Shown here: positions 22,707 through 33,971 of the stretch, one piece after another
Position numbering within the stretch: the stretch's first letter is position 1
How the letters are laid out: each line of letters opens with the position of its first letter
Notes under the pieces: generated by a model
What the model saw: only the letters and a program-made list of their open reading frames with translations
Databases searched by the model: none
What the model was told of the DNA's origin: nothing
Program-made: the position numbers and the translations under genes
DNA from: Microbacterium natoriense
Lineage (GTDB): Bacteria > Actinomycetota > Actinomycetes > Actinomycetales > Microbacteriaceae
Assembly (NCBI RefSeq): GCF_030816295.1
Contig: NZ_JAUSXV010000001.1
Span: forward strand, 2,728,001 to 2,792,000
Direction: 5' to 3'
Length of the DNA: 64,000 nt

Positions 22707-24948
22707 CCCGATACACGTCGTAGACGGCGTCGATGCGTCGGACGGCGTTGAGCACACGGTCGAGGTGGACGGCATCGCCCATCTCGAACACGAAGCGGCT
22801 GAGCGCCAAGCGCTCGTCGGTCGTCGACACCGTCGCGGAGAGGATGTTCACGTGATGCTCGCTGAGCACACGAGTAACGTCCGACAGCAGACCCGAGCGA
22901 TCGAGGGCCTCGACCTGGATCTGCACGCGGAACACGCTCTTCGTCGTCGGGGCCCAGGAGACGTCGACGAACCGTTCCTGTTCCGCATCGCCGCTCAGCG
23001 CCTTGATGTTGACGCAATCAGCGCGATGCACCGAGACGCCGCTTCCGCGGGTCACGAAGCCGACGATCTGGTCGCCCGGCACAGGAGTGCAGCACTTCGC
23101 GAGCTTGACCAGGATGTCGGATGCGCCACGGACGAGGATGCCGGAATCGCCGGAGCGGGACTCGCGGGCCTGCGTGTGCCCCGGAACGTCGATGGGACCG
23201 GTCGCCGGGTCGTTCGCCGCCACGAGAGCGGTGACCTTCTCGAGCACCGACTGGGTCGACACGTGCCCCTCGCCCACTGCGGCGTAAAGCGCGGAGACGT
23301 CTTCGTAGCGCAGCTGCCTGGCGACTTCGGCGAACGAATCCTGACTCATCAAGCGCTGCAGGGGCAGGTTCTGACGGCGCATCGCGCGGGCGATGGCCTC
23401 TTTACCCTGCTCGATCGCCTCTTCGCGACGCTCCTTCGTGAACCAGCCGCGGATCTTGTTGCGCGCGCGCGTGCTCTTGACGAACCCGAGCCAGTCCTGG
23501 CTGGGTCCGGCATCCGGGTTCTTGGAGGTGAAGACCTCGACCACGTCGCCGCTCTTGAGCTCCGACTCGAGCGGCACCAGGCGTCCGTTGACTTTGGCGC
23601 CCATCGTGCGGTGGCCGATCTCGGTGTGCACGGCATAGGCGAAGTCGACCGGTGAGGCGTCCGCCGGTAGACCGATCACGCGGCCCTTCGGCGTGAAGAC
23701 GTACACTTCCTTCGCGCCGATCTCGAATCTCAGCGAATCGAGGAACTCCCCGGGGTCGGCCGTCTCGGCCTGCCAGTCCGAGATGTGCGCGAGCCAGGCC
23801 ATGTCGGCGTCGGCGGCGCGGACCTCGGTCTTGCCGCCGTTCATCCGCTCCTTGTACATCCAGTGCGCCGCGACGCCGTACTCCGCCTGGTGGTGCATCT
23901 CCTGCGTGCGGATCTGGATCTCGACCGTGCGACCCGCGGGGCCGATGACGGTCGTGTGGAGGGACTGATACAGGTTGAACTTCGGCGTGGCGATGTAGTC
24001 CTTGAACCGGCCGGGCAACGGTGTCCAGCGGGCGTGGATGGCGCCGAGCACGGCGTAGCAGTCGCGCACCGAGGCGACGATGACGCGGATGCCGATGAGG
24101 TCGTAGATGTCGTCGAACTCGCGACCTCTGACGACCATCTTCTGATACACCGAGTACAGCTGCTTCGGGCGCCCGACCACGGTTCCGCGGATGCGAAGAT
24201 CGCGCAGATCCTCGTCGATCTCCTCGACGACCTGATTAAGGTACTTCTCGCGCTGCGGGGTGCGCTGCGCAATGAGGCTCTGGATCTCGTTGTAGATCTT
24301 CGGATGCAGGACGGCGAACGACAGATCCTCGAGTTCGGACTTGATCGCCTGGATGCCGAGCCTGTTCGCCAGCGGCGCGTAGATCTCGAGAGTCTCCTTG
24401 GCCTTCTTCGCCGCCTTCTCGGGCGGGACGAAGCCCCAGGTTCGCGCATTGTGCAGGCGATCGGCCAGCTTGATGAGCAGGACGCGGATGTCCTTCGACA
24501 TCGCGACGATCATCTTGCGGACCGTCTCGGCCTGCGCGCTCTCGCCGTACTTGACCTTGTCGAGCTTCGTGACCCCGTCGACCAGCATGGCGACCTCGTC
24601 GCCGAACTCGGCCGTCAGCTCGCTCAGTGCGTAACCGGTGTCCTCGACGGTGTCGTGCAGAAGAGCTGCAGCGACCGCACGCGGTCCGAGGCCGAGCTCT
24701 GCGAGGATCTGCGCGACCGCGAGCGGGTGCGTGATGTACGGCTCACCGCTCTGGCGCTTCTGGCCTTCGTGCTTCTGCTTGGCGACGGCGTACGCACGCT
24801 CGATCACCGCGAAATCGCCGCGGGGATGGTTCGCCCTGACCGTGCGGATCAGGTTGTCGACGTCGTTGATCCGGGACGCGCGGGAGAAGATGCGGGGAAC
24901 CAGACGTCGCAGACTGGATCCCTGCGACGACGACTGCGGTTCCGCCAT
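22693..24948 (-). CDS. rsh: bifunctional (p)ppGpp synthetase/hydrolase Rsh
   Basis: 751 residues with the full long-RSH layout: HD hydrolase domain (about 45-200, with HDTVED at 98-103), synthetase domain (about 255-370, RGREFDDIYDLIGIRVIV), TGS domain (about 400-465, VFTPKGRVIGLPADASPVDF), a helical/zinc-finger region with CCTPVPGD, and a C-terminal ACT domain (about 670-745). The intact HD motif implies that both synthesis and hydrolysis of the alarmone are possible. Neighbour secF ends 69 bp upstream with a strong hairpin between them. Confidence 0.96.
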   Translation of the reverse strand: MAEPQSSSQGSSLRRLVPRIFSRASRINDVDNLIRTVRANHPRGDFAVIERAYAVAKQKHEGQKRQSGEPYITHPLAVAQILAELGLGPRAVAAALLHDTVEDTGYALSELTAEFGDEVAMLVDGVTKLDKVKYGESAQAETVRKMIVAMSKDIRVLLIKLADRLHNARTWGFVPPEKAAKKAKETLEIYAPLANRLGIQAIKSELEDLSFAVLHPKIYNEIQSLIAQRTPQREKYLNQVVEEIDEDLRDLRIRGTVVGRPKQLYSVYQKMVVRGREFDDIYDLIGIRVIVASVRDCYAVLGAIHARWTPLPGRFKDYIATPKFNLYQSLHTTVIGPAGRTVEIQIRTQEMHHQAEYGVAAHWMYKERMNGGKTEVRAADADMAWLAHISDWQAETADPGEFLDSLRFEIGAKEVYVFTPKGRVIGLPADASPVDFAYAVHTEIGHRTMGAKVNGRLVPLESELKSGDVVEVFTSKNPDAGPSQDWLGFVKSTRARNKIRGWFTKERREEAIEQGKEAIARAMRRQNLPLQRLMSQDSFAEVARQLRYEDVSALYAAVGEGHVSTQSVLEKVTALVAANDPATGPIDVPGHTQARESRSGDSGILVRGASDILVKLAKCCTPVPGDQIVGFVTRGSGVSVHRADCVNIKALSGDAEQERFVDVSWAPTTKSVFRVQIQVEALDRSGLLSDVTRVLSEHHVNILSATVSTTDERLALSRFVFEMGDAVHLDRVLNAVRRIDAVYDVYRVTSS

Positions 24949-24980
24949 CCGCGTACCTCCCGAACTTCTACATCTTACTC

Positions 24981-25011
24981 GCGTCCTGCGGGGCTGAGCC
25001 CCGCAGGACGC
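24981..25011 (-). terminator. hairpin between secF and rsh
   Basis: A perfect 14 bp inverted repeat (24981-24994 and 24998-25011, loop TGA) starts 7 bp after the secF stop. No U-run follows, so it acts either as a Rho-independent-like pause or an mRNA 3' end stabiliser. Confidence 0.65.
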
Positions 25012-25017
25012 GGACGG

Positions 25018-26007
25018 TCACGCGTCGACGGTCGCCTTGCTGCGCGCTTCGAGGATCTTGGCATCGCGCGCCTTGATCTTCGGCTCCCCCTCGCGGAACA
25101 GCGAGTACAGCGGGGCGGCGACGAACAGAGTCGAGTACGTCGCGACGAGGATACCGACGAAGATCGACAGCGAGATGTCGGTGAGCGTCTCGGCTCCGAG
25201 CCAGAAGGACCCGATGAAGAGGATCGCACCGACCGGCAGGGCCGCGACGACCGACGTGTTGATCGAGCGCACCAGGGTCTGGTTGACCGCGAGGTTGACC
25301 GCTTCCCCGAAGGTGCGTCCAGACTTGTCGCCGTCTTCCGTGGTGTTCTCGCGGATCTTGTCGAACACGACCGTCGTGTCGTAGAGCGAGTAGGCGAGGA
25401 TCGTCAGGAAGCCGATCACGGCGGCCGGGGAGATCTCGAAGCCGGCGAGAGCGTAGATGCCGATCGTGATGACCAGCACGTCGAGCAGGCCGATGATCGC
25501 CGCAGCCGACATCTTCCACGTACGGAAGTACAGCGCCAGGATCAGGAAGGTCAGAGCGAGGAAGATCGCCAGACCCCAGAGGGACTGCTTGGTGACGTTC
25601 TCACCCCAGGCCGGGCCGATGAACGACGAGGTGACGCTGTCGGGCTCGACGCCGTAGGCGTCGGCGAGAGCATTCGACACCTTCTGCGTCTCGTCATCGC
25701 TCATCTGGTCGGTCTGGACGCGGATGTCCTTCTCGTTGACCGTGACGACCTTGGTCGCAGCTCCCGGCACCACCGAGTGCACAGCCTCGGTGGCCTTGGA
25801 CTGATCGGTGCTCTTGGGCGCCGTGACGGTGAACTGCGAACCGCCGGTGAACTCGATCGAGAACTGCACGGGGCGGAACACCGGCACGAGAACCGATCCG
25901 ACCACGAGGGCGATCGCGATGATGAACCACAGCCGGCGCCTGCCGACGAACGGGAAGGAGGTCTTGCCCGAGTAGAGATTGTTTCCGAAGTCGTTCATGG
26001 AAGCCAT
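25018..26007 (-). CDS. secF: protein translocase subunit SecF
   Basis: 329 residues. SecF works with SecD to drive late steps of protein export using the proton gradient. The N-terminal segment (LWFIIAIALVVGSVLVPVF) is followed by the periplasmic loop with FSIEFTGGSQFTV, then five more membrane segments including the VLVITIGIYALAGFEISPAAVIGFLTILAYSLYDTTVVFDKIREN region, whose key residues are YDTTVVFDKIREN. Its ATG shares one base with the secD stop. A second ATG three codons downstream is possible. Confidence 0.96.
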   Translation of the reverse strand: MASMNDFGNNLYSGKTSFPFVGRRRLWFIIAIALVVGSVLVPVFRPVQFSIEFTGGSQFTVTAPKSTDQSKATEAVHSVVPGAATKVVTVNEKDIRVQTDQMSDDETQKVSNALADAYGVEPDSVTSSFIGPAWGENVTKQSLWGLAIFLALTFLILALYFRTWKMSAAAIIGLLDVLVITIGIYALAGFEISPAAVIGFLTILAYSLYDTTVVFDKIRENTTEDGDKSGRTFGEAVNLAVNQTLVRSINTSVVAALPVGAILFIGSFWLGAETLTDISLSIFVGILVATYSTLFVAAPLYSLFREGEPKIKARDAKILEARSKATVDA

Positions 26008-27755
26008 CAGTTCTCCCCCTCCTCTGCCTTGCTGCGCGGACTCTCGTCGGTGGTGCTGCCGGCGGATGCCAGGGCCTCGGCGCGCTTGCGCTCGGCGATG
26101 GTCTGGCGGCGGTCGGCCTCGGCCCGGGAACGGACGTTCTTCGCACCGCGGCCGCTGGTGGCAGTGACCACCTCGCGGTACTGGGACCTGCTGCGGTAGA
26201 CCGCGCCCAGCGACTCGGGGTCGAGTCCGGACAGCGGGTGGCCGTTGCCGAAGAACCGGGTTCGCACGAGCAGCTGCATGACCGGATGCGTGAAGATCAC
26301 GAAGATGAACACGTCGATGATGGTCGTGAGGCCGAGCGTGAACGCGAACCCCTTGACCGTCGCGTCGGCCAGGATGTAGAGCACCACGGCGGCGAGGATG
26401 TTGATCGACTTCGAGATGTAGATCGTGCGCTTGGCACGGCCCCAGCCGTCTTCCACGGCCGCCGTGATCGACTTGCCGTCACGGAGCTCGTCTCGGATTC
26501 GCTCGAAGTACACGATGAACGAGTCGGCCACGAATCCGATCGACACGATCAGACCTGCCACACCGGCCAGCGACAGGCGGAAGCCCATGCGCCAGGCGAG
26601 GATGCAGATGATGATGTACGTCAGCACGCCCATCACCGCGATCGATGCGACGATCACGGCACCGAGGGCTCGGTAGACGATCAGCGAGTAGATCGCGACG
26701 AGCACGAGGCCGATGAGACCGGCGATGAGGCCGATCTGCAGCTGCTGCGTGCCGAGCGTGGCCGACACCGTGCCGGAGCTCTGCACTTCGAAGCTCAAGG
26801 GCAGCGCGCCGAACTTGAGCTGGTCGGCGAGCGTCTTCGACGACTCCTGGGTGAAGCTTCCCGAGATGCTGGGACGCCCGTCGAGGATCTGTCCGTTCAT
26901 CTGCGGAGCGCTGATCACGCTGCCGTCGAGCACGAACGCGAACTGATCGCGCGGCGAGAGGCTGGCGAGCTTGTTCTGGTACAGGCGCGTGCTGACCTTG
27001 CCGAACGCGTCGGCGCCATCGGCGGTCATGGTCAGCTGCACGAGCCATGCACCCGACTTCGGGTCGCGGCCCGCCGTCGCGTCGGTGATCGCGGTGCCAT
27101 CGAGCTCTGCCGGTCCGAGCAGATACTTCGCGGCGCCGCTCGGGTCGCACGCGATGAGCGGCTGGTCTTTGGGAGCGCGGGCCGGGTCGGTGGAGGGGTT
27201 CGCGCAGTCGTAGGAGAGGAACTCGGCCTGCAGCTTGTCGGTGATCCACGCGGTGTCGCTCGCGTCGGTCGGCGTGGCGGTAGGTGTCGCGTTGAGCGAG
27301 TCGTCTGGCGTCGGATACGGCGTGGGGTTGCCGTCTTCGCCCGTGAACGCGGTCGCGGCGGCCGTCGTCTCGAGCACGGCGCGGAACTCGAGCTGCGCAC
27401 TCGACTTGATCCGGTTGCGGGTGGCCTCATCGGCCACACCGGGGATCTGGACGACGATGTTCTGTCCGCCCTCGGTGGTGATGTCGGCCTCGCTGACACC
27501 CGAGGCGTCGACGCGCTGGCGGATGATCGCCGCTGCCTGATCCATCTGCTCCTGCGAAGGAGCGGCGCCGTCTTCGGTCTGCGCCTGCAGGACGATCTGC
27601 GTTCCGCCCTGCAGGTCGAGGGCGAGTTCTGGAGTCCAAGAGCTCTTCTGGAACACGTACACGCCGAGCGCGTTGATGCCGAAGAGGACGCCCGTCACCA
27701 GAAGAAGCCCGAGAAGGACCCTCCAGGCGTGACGGACAGGTGAGGAAGAAGCCAC
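26007..27755 (-). CDS. secD: protein translocase subunit SecD
   Basis: 582 residues. It starts with one membrane segment, then LALDLQGGTQIVLQAQ (the DLQGG signature), a long external P1 region, and a five-segment membrane domain with VSIGFVADSFIVYFERIRDE carrying the conserved Asp/Arg of the RND fold. A roughly 45-residue low-complexity linker (DDSLNATPTATPTDASDTA) interrupts the external region. The C-terminus is a charged tail of about 65 residues. yajC-secD-secF is a classic operon order. Confidence 0.96.
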   Translation of the reverse strand: MASSSPVRHAWRVLLGLLLVTGVLFGINALGVYVFQKSSWTPELALDLQGGTQIVLQAQTEDGAAPSQEQMDQAAAIIRQRVDASGVSEADITTEGGQNIVVQIPGVADEATRNRIKSSAQLEFRAVLETTAAATAFTGEDGNPTPYPTPDDSLNATPTATPTDASDTAWITDKLQAEFLSYDCANPSTDPARAPKDQPLIACDPSGAAKYLLGPAELDGTAITDATAGRDPKSGAWLVQLTMTADGADAFGKVSTRLYQNKLASLSPRDQFAFVLDGSVISAPQMNGQILDGRPSISGSFTQESSKTLADQLKFGALPLSFEVQSSGTVSATLGTQQLQIGLIAGLIGLVLVAIYSLIVYRALGAVIVASIAVMGVLTYIIICILAWRMGFRLSLAGVAGLIVSIGFVADSFIVYFERIRDELRDGKSITAAVEDGWGRAKRTIYISKSINILAAVVLYILADATVKGFAFTLGLTTIIDVFIFVIFTHPVMQLLVRTRFFGNGHPLSGLDPESLGAVYRSRSQYREVVTATSGRGAKNVRSRAEADRRQTIAERKRAEALASAGSTTDESPRSKAEEGEN

Positions 27756-27812
27756 GTGCTCAGCTTTCTGACATGCCGGCGCGCCGCTGCGGCGCGCAGA
27801 TCCTGAAGAAGA

Positions 27813-28220
27813 TTACTTGTCGTCCGCGTCGCGCTCGAGACGCGCACGCGTCTCATCGGCGGTCTCGATCGACGGGGCCTGCTCGTCGGCTGCGGAGTCG
27901 TCCACAGCATCCGGCTCGTCTGCGGCATCCGCGTCGTCCGCGACCGTCGGCTCCACGACCCGGAGGATCGCCTGGCTGTGCACCTCGATGATGGTGCCCG
28001 GTGCGATCTCGACGAGCGCCGGCTCATCGAGGTTCTCGGGGTCGTACGCGACGATCGTGCCGTAGAGGCCGCCCTGCAGCAGTACCTTGGCGCCGGGAAC
28101 CGTCTTGGTCGCCTTCTCCTCCTGGTCGGCCTTCATCTGCTTCTGCCGCTTGCGGCTGTTGACGAACATGAAGACGATCAGGACGCCGAGGACCGGCAGC
28201 ATGAGGAGTGTGGGATCCAT
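27813..28220 (-). CDS. yajC: preprotein translocase subunit YajC
   Basis: 135 residues. The single N-terminal membrane segment (MLPVLGVLIVFMFVNSRKRQ) is followed by the YajC cytoplasmic domain (VPGAKVLLQGGLYGTIVAY, ALVEIAPGTIIEVHSQAILRV). The last ~45 residues form an unusually acidic tail (DDADAADEPDAVDDSAADE). YajC associates with SecDF. It is 57 bp upstream of secD. Confidence 0.93.
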   Translation of the reverse strand: MDPTLLMLPVLGVLIVFMFVNSRKRQKQMKADQEEKATKTVPGAKVLLQGGLYGTIVAYDPENLDEPALVEIAPGTIIEVHSQAILRVVEPTVADDADAADEPDAVDDSAADEQAPSIETADETRARLERDADDK

Positions 28221-28294
28221 GACGGATGCCTTTCATTCGCGCACACGCCAACAGCGGCCTGCACTTCGGGGGATGAGACGGAAGTCTCCAGCGA

Positions 28295-29320
28295 TTATAG
28301 GTTATCGAAGAGTCCGCCCTCGGCCTGGTGCGCGAGTCCGAGGTGCGCGAAGGCCTCGGGCATCGCGACCCGGCCGCGGGGCGTTCTACCGAGGAAGCCG
28401 ATGCGCACCAGATAGGGCTCCACCACGCTCTCGACCGTCTCGGCCTCTTCGCCCACCGCGACGGCGAGAGTGCTGAGGCCGACAGGGCCGCCTCGGAACC
28501 GGCGGACCAGTGCGTCGAGCACGGCGCGGTCCAGACGATCGAGACCGATCGGGTCTACGTCGTAGAGCTCGAGGGCGGCTCGTACGCCCGAGAGTGATGC
28601 CGCTCCCCCGCCGTGCACGAGCGCGTAGTCGCGCACACGACGCAGGAGCCGGTTCGCGATGCGGGGTGTACCTCGTGAGCGACGGGCGATCTCGCTGAGG
28701 GAATCGGACGGCAGATCGACGCCCAGCACGAGCGCGGATCTCGCGATCACCTGCTCGAGTTCGCCCTCGTCGTAGAACTCGAGGTGGCCGGTGAAGCCGA
28801 AGCGATCGCGCAGCGGGTTCGGCAGAAGGCCCGAGCGCGTCGTCGCGCCGACGAGGGTGAACGGAGCCAGCTCGAGCGGGATGCTCGTGGCGCCAGCCCC
28901 CTTCCCGACCATGATGTCGATGCGGAAGTCTTCCATGGCGAGGTACAGCATCTCCTCGGCGGACCGCGCCATGCGGTGGATCTCGTCGATGAAGAGCACT
29001 TCGCCCGGAGTCAGGCTAGACAGCAGCGCGGCGAGGTCGCCGGCGTGCTGGATCGCCGGCCCGCTCGACATGCGCAGCGGACGCCCGCTCTCGTGCGCGA
29101 CGATCATGGCGAGAGTGGTCTTGCCGAGACCCGGGGGGCCCGCCAGCAGGATGTGGTCGGCGGAGCGGCCTTGAATCGCCGCGGCGTCGAGCAGCAGCTG
29201 GAGCTGCCCTCGGACCTTCATCTGCCCGACGAACTCGTCGAGACTGCCCGGTCGGAGCGCCCCCTCGATCGCGAGTTCGGCCTCGTCGACCGGTTCCATG
29301 GCGTCGCGGGCCTCAGACAC
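28295..29320 (-). CDS. ruvB: Holliday junction branch migration ATPase RuvB
   Basis: 341 residues from a GTG at 29320, giving [20 protein letters not shown] as in relatives; an ATG at 29347 would add nine residues and overlap ruvA by 35 bp. Neither start has a strong ribosome site. Walker A is [18 protein letters not shown], Walker B is [10 protein letters not shown], sensor 1 is [10 protein letters not shown], and the winged-helix end contains [21 protein letters not shown]. RuvB is the motor of the RuvAB complex. Its start overlaps the ruvA end. Confidence 0.95.
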   Translation of the reverse strand: MSEARDAMEPVDEAELAIEGALRPGSLDEFVGQMKVRGQLQLLLDAAAIQGRSADHILLAGPPGLGKTTLAMIVAHESGRPLRMSSGPAIQHAGDLAALLSSLTPGEVLFIDEIHRMARSAEEMLYLAMEDFRIDIMVGKGAGATSIPLELAPFTLVGATTRSGLLPNPLRDRFGFTGHLEFYDEGELEQVIARSALVLGVDLPSDSLSEIARRSRGTPRIANRLLRRVRDYALVHGGGAASLSGVRAALELYDVDPIGLDRLDRAVLDALVRRFRGGPVGLSTLAVAVGEEAETVESVVEPYLVRIGFLGRTPRGRVAMPEAFAHLGLAHQAEGGLFDNL

Positions 29321-29918
29321 GTGCCGGTCCCAGTGTCGCGAGAGCACGACGAAGGAGCGAGGACACGGAGGCGCGCTCGGCTTCGGAGGCGTCGGTGGCG
29401 GTCTGCGTGGCCGCCTCGACCGCGACCTTCTCGGACCAGCCGAGGCCGACGAGCGCGGCGGCGACCTGGTCGACCACGTCGCCGCGGGATGCCCCGGTGG
29501 TCTTCGCCGCAGGCGCCGTAGCCTGCACCTTGCCTGCGAGCTGCAGGACGATGAGCTTGGCAGTCTTCGGCCCGATGCCGGAGACCCGCCGGAAGGGAGC
29601 GTCGTCCTCGGCGGTGACCGCCTCGGCGATCTGATCCACCGTGAGGTGCGAGAGCACGCCGAGAGCGGACTTCGGGCCGACCCCCGTGACGCTGATCAGC
29701 AGCCCGAAGATCTCGAGCTCGTCGCGGTCGGCGAACCCGTACAGCGAGAGCGCGTCTTCACGCACGATGAGGCTGGTGTGCAGCAGCATCCGCTCGCCGA
29801 TCGACGCGGTGTGCGCGACGTCGGCGGGCACGGCGACGGAGAAGCCGACGCCACCGACCTCGATGACGACCTGATCCGACGTCGTGTGCAGCACGGTGCC
29901 GTGCAGGGAGGAGATCAT
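29313..29918 (-). CDS. ruvA: Holliday junction branch migration protein RuvA
   Basis: 201 residues. The OB-fold domain ([20 protein letters not shown]), the HhH domain with [11 protein letters not shown] and [14 protein letters not shown], and the C-terminal RuvB-contact domain (about 150-201) are all present. RuvA tetramers hold the four-way junction while RuvB pumps DNA. It starts 9 bp after the ruvC stop and forms ruvC-ruvA-ruvB with its neighbours. Confidence 0.96.
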   Translation of the reverse strand: MISSLHGTVLHTTSDQVVIEVGGVGFSVAVPADVAHTASIGERMLLHTSLIVREDALSLYGFADRDELEIFGLLISVTGVGPKSALGVLSHLTVDQIAEAVTAEDDAPFRRVSGIGPKTAKLIVLQLAGKVQATAPAAKTTGASRGDVVDQVAAALVGLGWSEKVAVEAATQTATDASEAERASVSSLLRRALATLGPARV

Positions 29919-29927
29919 GGGTCCAGC

Positions 29928-30512
29928 TTAGGCGCGGGATCGTACATACGTTCGAGCGACACGCTCCGCGTCGGCCCAGGCCTTCTGCGCCGGCGTGAGC
30001 GCGTCCTGCCCCGGAGGTCCGGCCGCGCCTCGTCGCCAGGCATGGCACAGAGCGATCGCGAGGGCATCTGCCGCGTCGGCGGGCTGAGGGGGCGCGTCGA
30101 GGCGCAGGATGCGGGCGATCATCGCCTGCACCTGCTTCTTGTCCGCGGCGCCGTAGCCCGTGACCGCCGCCTTCACCTCGCTCGGCGTGTGCGTGGCTGC
30201 GGGGAGCCCCGCCTCGGCGGCGAGCAGCAGGGCGACCCCGCTGGCCTGAGCCGTCCCCATCACGGTGTGGCTGTTCTGCTGGGCGAACACGCGCTCCACC
30301 GCGACAGCATCCGGCTCGTGGATCTCGAGGACCTCGCGGATGCCGGCGGCGACCAGCGCGAGCCGCTCGCCGATCGGCGCATCCACGGGGGTGCGGATCA
30401 CACCGACGTGCACAAGCGTGCCGCGGCGGGATCGATCGACGTCGACGACTCCCACGCCGCAGCGCGTGAGCCCGGGGTCGATGCCGAGGACGCGCAGCGA
30501 GGAGGAGGTCAC
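29928..30512 (-). CDS. ruvC: crossover junction endonuclease RuvC
   Basis: 194 residues. The four acidic catalytic residues of the RNase H fold can be placed: Asp in [17 protein letters not shown], Glu in [12 protein letters not shown], and Asp residues in [15 protein letters not shown]. It resolves Holliday junctions by paired nicks. The C-terminus is about 20 residues longer than in E. coli. It follows yebC by 52 bp in the same direction. Confidence 0.95.
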   Translation of the reverse strand: MTSSSLRVLGIDPGLTRCGVGVVDVDRSRRGTLVHVGVIRTPVDAPIGERLALVAAGIREVLEIHEPDAVAVERVFAQQNSHTVMGTAQASGVALLLAAEAGLPAATHTPSEVKAAVTGYGAADKKQVQAMIARILRLDAPPQPADAADALAIALCHAWRRGAAGPPGQDALTPAQKAWADAERVARTYVRSRA

Positions 30513-30564
30513 TCCCCCAGGCTAAGCGCGGTCATCGGCACTGGGTCGCAGGCACGCAGCAGAG

Positions 30565-31323
30565 TCACTCGTCGTTCTCGAGCTCCGCCTGCACCTCTGC
30601 GGTCAGGTCGAAGTTGCTGAAGACGTTCTGCACGTCCTCGCTGTCTTCGAGAGCGTCGATCAGGCGGAAGATCTTGCGCGCGGTGTCGGCGTCGATCTCC
30701 ACCTTGAGGTTCGGGACGAACTCGACGTCGGCCGACTCGTAGTCGATGCCTGCGTCCTGGAGCGCGGTGCGGACCGTGACCAGGTCGGTCGGCTCGGTGA
30801 CGATCTCGAAGCCCTCGGCGTGCGGCTCGATCTCCTCGGCCCCCGCCTCGAGGGCGGCCATCATGACGTCGTCTTCCGTCGTGCCCTCGGAGCCGACGAC
30901 GATGACGCCCTTGCGGCTGAAGTTGTAGGCCACGCTGCCGGGGTCGGCGAGCGTGCCGCCGTTGCGGCTGAGGGCCGTGCGCACCTCGGCGGCCGCGCGA
31001 TTCTTGTTGTCGGTCAGACACTCGATCATGAGGGCGACGCCGTTGGGGCCGTAGCCTTCGTACATGATCGACGTGTACTCGACGGCTTCGCCGCCGATGC
31101 CCGCACCGCGCTTGACCGCACGGTCGATGTTGTCCTTCGGGACGGACGTCTTCTTCGCCTTCTGCACCGCGTCGAAGAGCGTCGGGTTTCCCGCCAGATC
31201 AGGACCGCCGAGCTTGGCCGCGACCTCGATGTTCTTGATGAGCTTCGCCCACGACTTGGCACGACGCGAGTCGATGATCGCCTTCTTGTGCTTGGTCGTG
31301 GCCCATTTGGAATGCCCGGACAT
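30565..31323 (-). CDS. yebC: YebC/PmpR family transcriptional/translational regulator
   Basis: 252 residues from the ATG at 31323 (opening [20 protein letters not shown], the family hallmark); 15 codons upstream are open but not conserved. The three-domain TACO1 fold is full length, with [20 protein letters not shown] in the middle domain. YebC-like proteins act as DNA-binding regulators in some bacteria and in relieving ribosome pausing at prolines in others. It commonly precedes ruvC, as here. Confidence 0.95.
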   Translation of the reverse strand: MSGHSKWATTKHKKAIIDSRRAKSWAKLIKNIEVAAKLGGPDLAGNPTLFDAVQKAKKTSVPKDNIDRAVKRGAGIGGEAVEYTSIMYEGYGPNGVALMIECLTDNKNRAAAEVRTALSRNGGTLADPGSVAYNFSRKGVIVVGSEGTTEDDVMMAALEAGAEEIEPHAEGFEIVTEPTDLVTVRTALQDAGIDYESADVEFVPNLKVEIDADTARKIFRLIDALEDSEDVQNVFSNFDLTAEVQAELENDE

Positions 31324-31530
31324 AAGTCTCCGCTCGTCGTATCCGCCCCGGCGCTCGGCCAAGGGCATCGTCCAGTCTAGAAGATGAGCACGAAGTCTGC
31401 GACGCTCGCCTCGCAGACCGTGACCTCGGAACCAGGCGCGGCATGGTCCTCGTGGTGTGGAACGCCGACGACGCGACCTCCGCGACTACCATCTCCCGTA
31501 GGTGCATGGATGCACCGCTCAGGAGGAACG

Positions 31531-32367
31531 ATGACGAACCCTCGTGCACGGATCAAGCGCAGTCCCCGCGGACAGGCGATGGCTCCGGACACCGATCCGA
31601 TACCCGCTTCCGCATTCGATGCCCTCGATCGCACTGTGCTGCACTGGCTGGGAATGGCTGGTTTCCTCATCAACGCGCGGGGAACCCTGCTCGCCGTCGA
31701 TCCGCTGCTCGAGGGGTTCGACATGCCGGTCCTCATCGACTTCCCGCTTCGAGCAGCCGACGTGCCTCGACTCGATGCGGTCCTGGTCACACATGCGGAC
31801 AACGATCACTTCAGCGTCCCGACGTGCACGGCCCTGAGCGCAGTCACCGGGCGCTTCCACTCGACGCGATATGTCGCCGAGCAGATGCGCGGATCCGGTA
31901 TGCGTGCGGAGGGCCATGACATCGGCGACGAGTTCGCCGTCGGCGAGGTGCGCGTCAAGGTGACGCCCGCTGATCACGCGTGGCAGAACGCGCACCCTGA
32001 ACCCGGGCAGCGCGTGTTCCACGATGAGGACTCCTGTGGGTTCTGGATCACGACACCTGACGGCGTGATCTGGGCGCCGGGCGACTCCCGCCTGATCCCC
32101 GAGCACCATCTGGCCATGCCGTCGCCGGACGCACTGCTGTTCGACTTCTCGGACAGCGACTGGCATTTCGGTTTCGAGGGCGCCGTGAAGATGGCGAACG
32201 CCTACCCCGACGCCGATCTGCTCCTGCATCATTGGGGCAGCGTCGACTCCGCGGATTTCGCTCCGTTCAACGCCGATCCCGAGACACTGCCGGGTGTCGT
32301 CGTCAATCCCGACCGCATCCGAGTACTCGCGCCCGGCGAGCCGTTCACGCTCCGACGGATTCGATAG
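31531..32367 (+). CDS. MBL-fold metal-dependent hydrolase
   Basis: 278 residues from the ATG at 31531, which has a GGAGG ribosome site; upstream ATGs in frame lack one. The metallo-beta-lactamase signature HxDxDH reads THADNDHFS, and further metal ligands are likely in TPADHAW, APGDSRL and LLLHHWGS. The size and layout resemble the UlaG-like subgroup (single-domain lactonase or phosphodiesterase-like proteins). Substrate unknown. It is divergent from yebC and convergent with pdxT. Confidence 0.8.
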   Translation: MTNPRARIKRSPRGQAMAPDTDPIPASAFDALDRTVLHWLGMAGFLINARGTLLAVDPLLEGFDMPVLIDFPLRAADVPRLDAVLVTHADNDHFSVPTCTALSAVTGRFHSTRYVAEQMRGSGMRAEGHDIGDEFAVGEVRVKVTPADHAWQNAHPEPGQRVFHDEDSCGFWITTPDGVIWAPGDSRLIPEHHLAMPSPDALLFDFSDSDWHFGFEGAVKMANAYPDADLLLHHWGSVDSADFAPFNADPETLPGVVVNPDRIRVLAPGEPFTLRRIR

Positions 32368-32401
32368 TCATCCCGGTGCTTCTCGGGACGCCCGAGCCGT
32401 C

Positions 32402-32987
32402 CTAGCGCGGTGCGAGGCGGTCGAGGAAACGCTGGTGGAAGCGCGTCTCTCCCGTGATCTCGGGATGGAAGCTCAGACCGAGCAGATTCTCCTGCTCGAC
32501 GGCCACCACGCGGCCGTCGGGCAGGGCTGCGAGGACAGATGCCGCGGGCCCCACGCTCTCGACGACGGGTCCGCGGATGAAGGCGGCCTTGACCGGCGCT
32601 CCCCCGAGCTCCGGTACGTCGAGCTCGGCTTCGAACGACTCCGCCTGTCTGCCGAACGCGTTGCGGCGCACGACGACGTCGAGCCCGCCGAACGACTCCT
32701 GCCCATCGATCGCGTCCGTGACGGTGTCGGCGAGCATGATGAGCCCGGCGCAGGTGCCGAAGACCGGCATCCCGTCGGCGATCGCCGCCCGGATGGGTTC
32801 CTGCATCCCGAAGATGCGGGACAGCTTGTCGATCACGCTCGACTCACCGCCCGGGATCACGAGGCCGTCGACGGCCGCGAGTTCCTCTGGGCGTCGGACG
32901 AGCACGACATCGGCACCCAACCTCACGAGCAGGGCGGCGTGCTCACGCACGTCGCCCTGCAGCGCGAGGACGCCGACCTTCGCGGAC

Positions 32988-33007
<20 letters not shown>
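32402..33007 (-). CDS. pdxT: pyridoxal 5'-phosphate synthase glutaminase subunit
   Basis: 201 residues. PdxT hydrolyses glutamine and passes ammonia to PdxS. The class I amidotransferase triad is visible: nucleophile Cys in [10 protein letters not shown] and the His/Glu pair in SFHPEITGE. The N-terminal [13 protein letters not shown] and [11 protein letters not shown] motifs are standard. Its start overlaps the pdxS end by 20 bp, so both subunits are made together. Confidence 0.97.
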
Positions 33008-33881
<874 letters not shown>

Positions 33882-33971
33882 GGGGAGCTCCTCGGGTGCA
33901 ACCAATCCAGGTTTTGATCTATGCCAAACAGTAGCACCGTCCGGAACAACCTAGAATCGACACGAGGGCAC
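33882..33971. promoter_or_regulatory. pdxS / MocR-regulator divergent promoter region
   Basis: The 90 bp between pdxS and the MocR-type regulator must hold both promoters. A TAGAAT at 33952-33957 on the plus strand is a good -10 for the regulator and would leave a leader of only about 8 nt. I could not identify a firm operator, although MocR proteins usually bind repeats here. Confidence 0.45.
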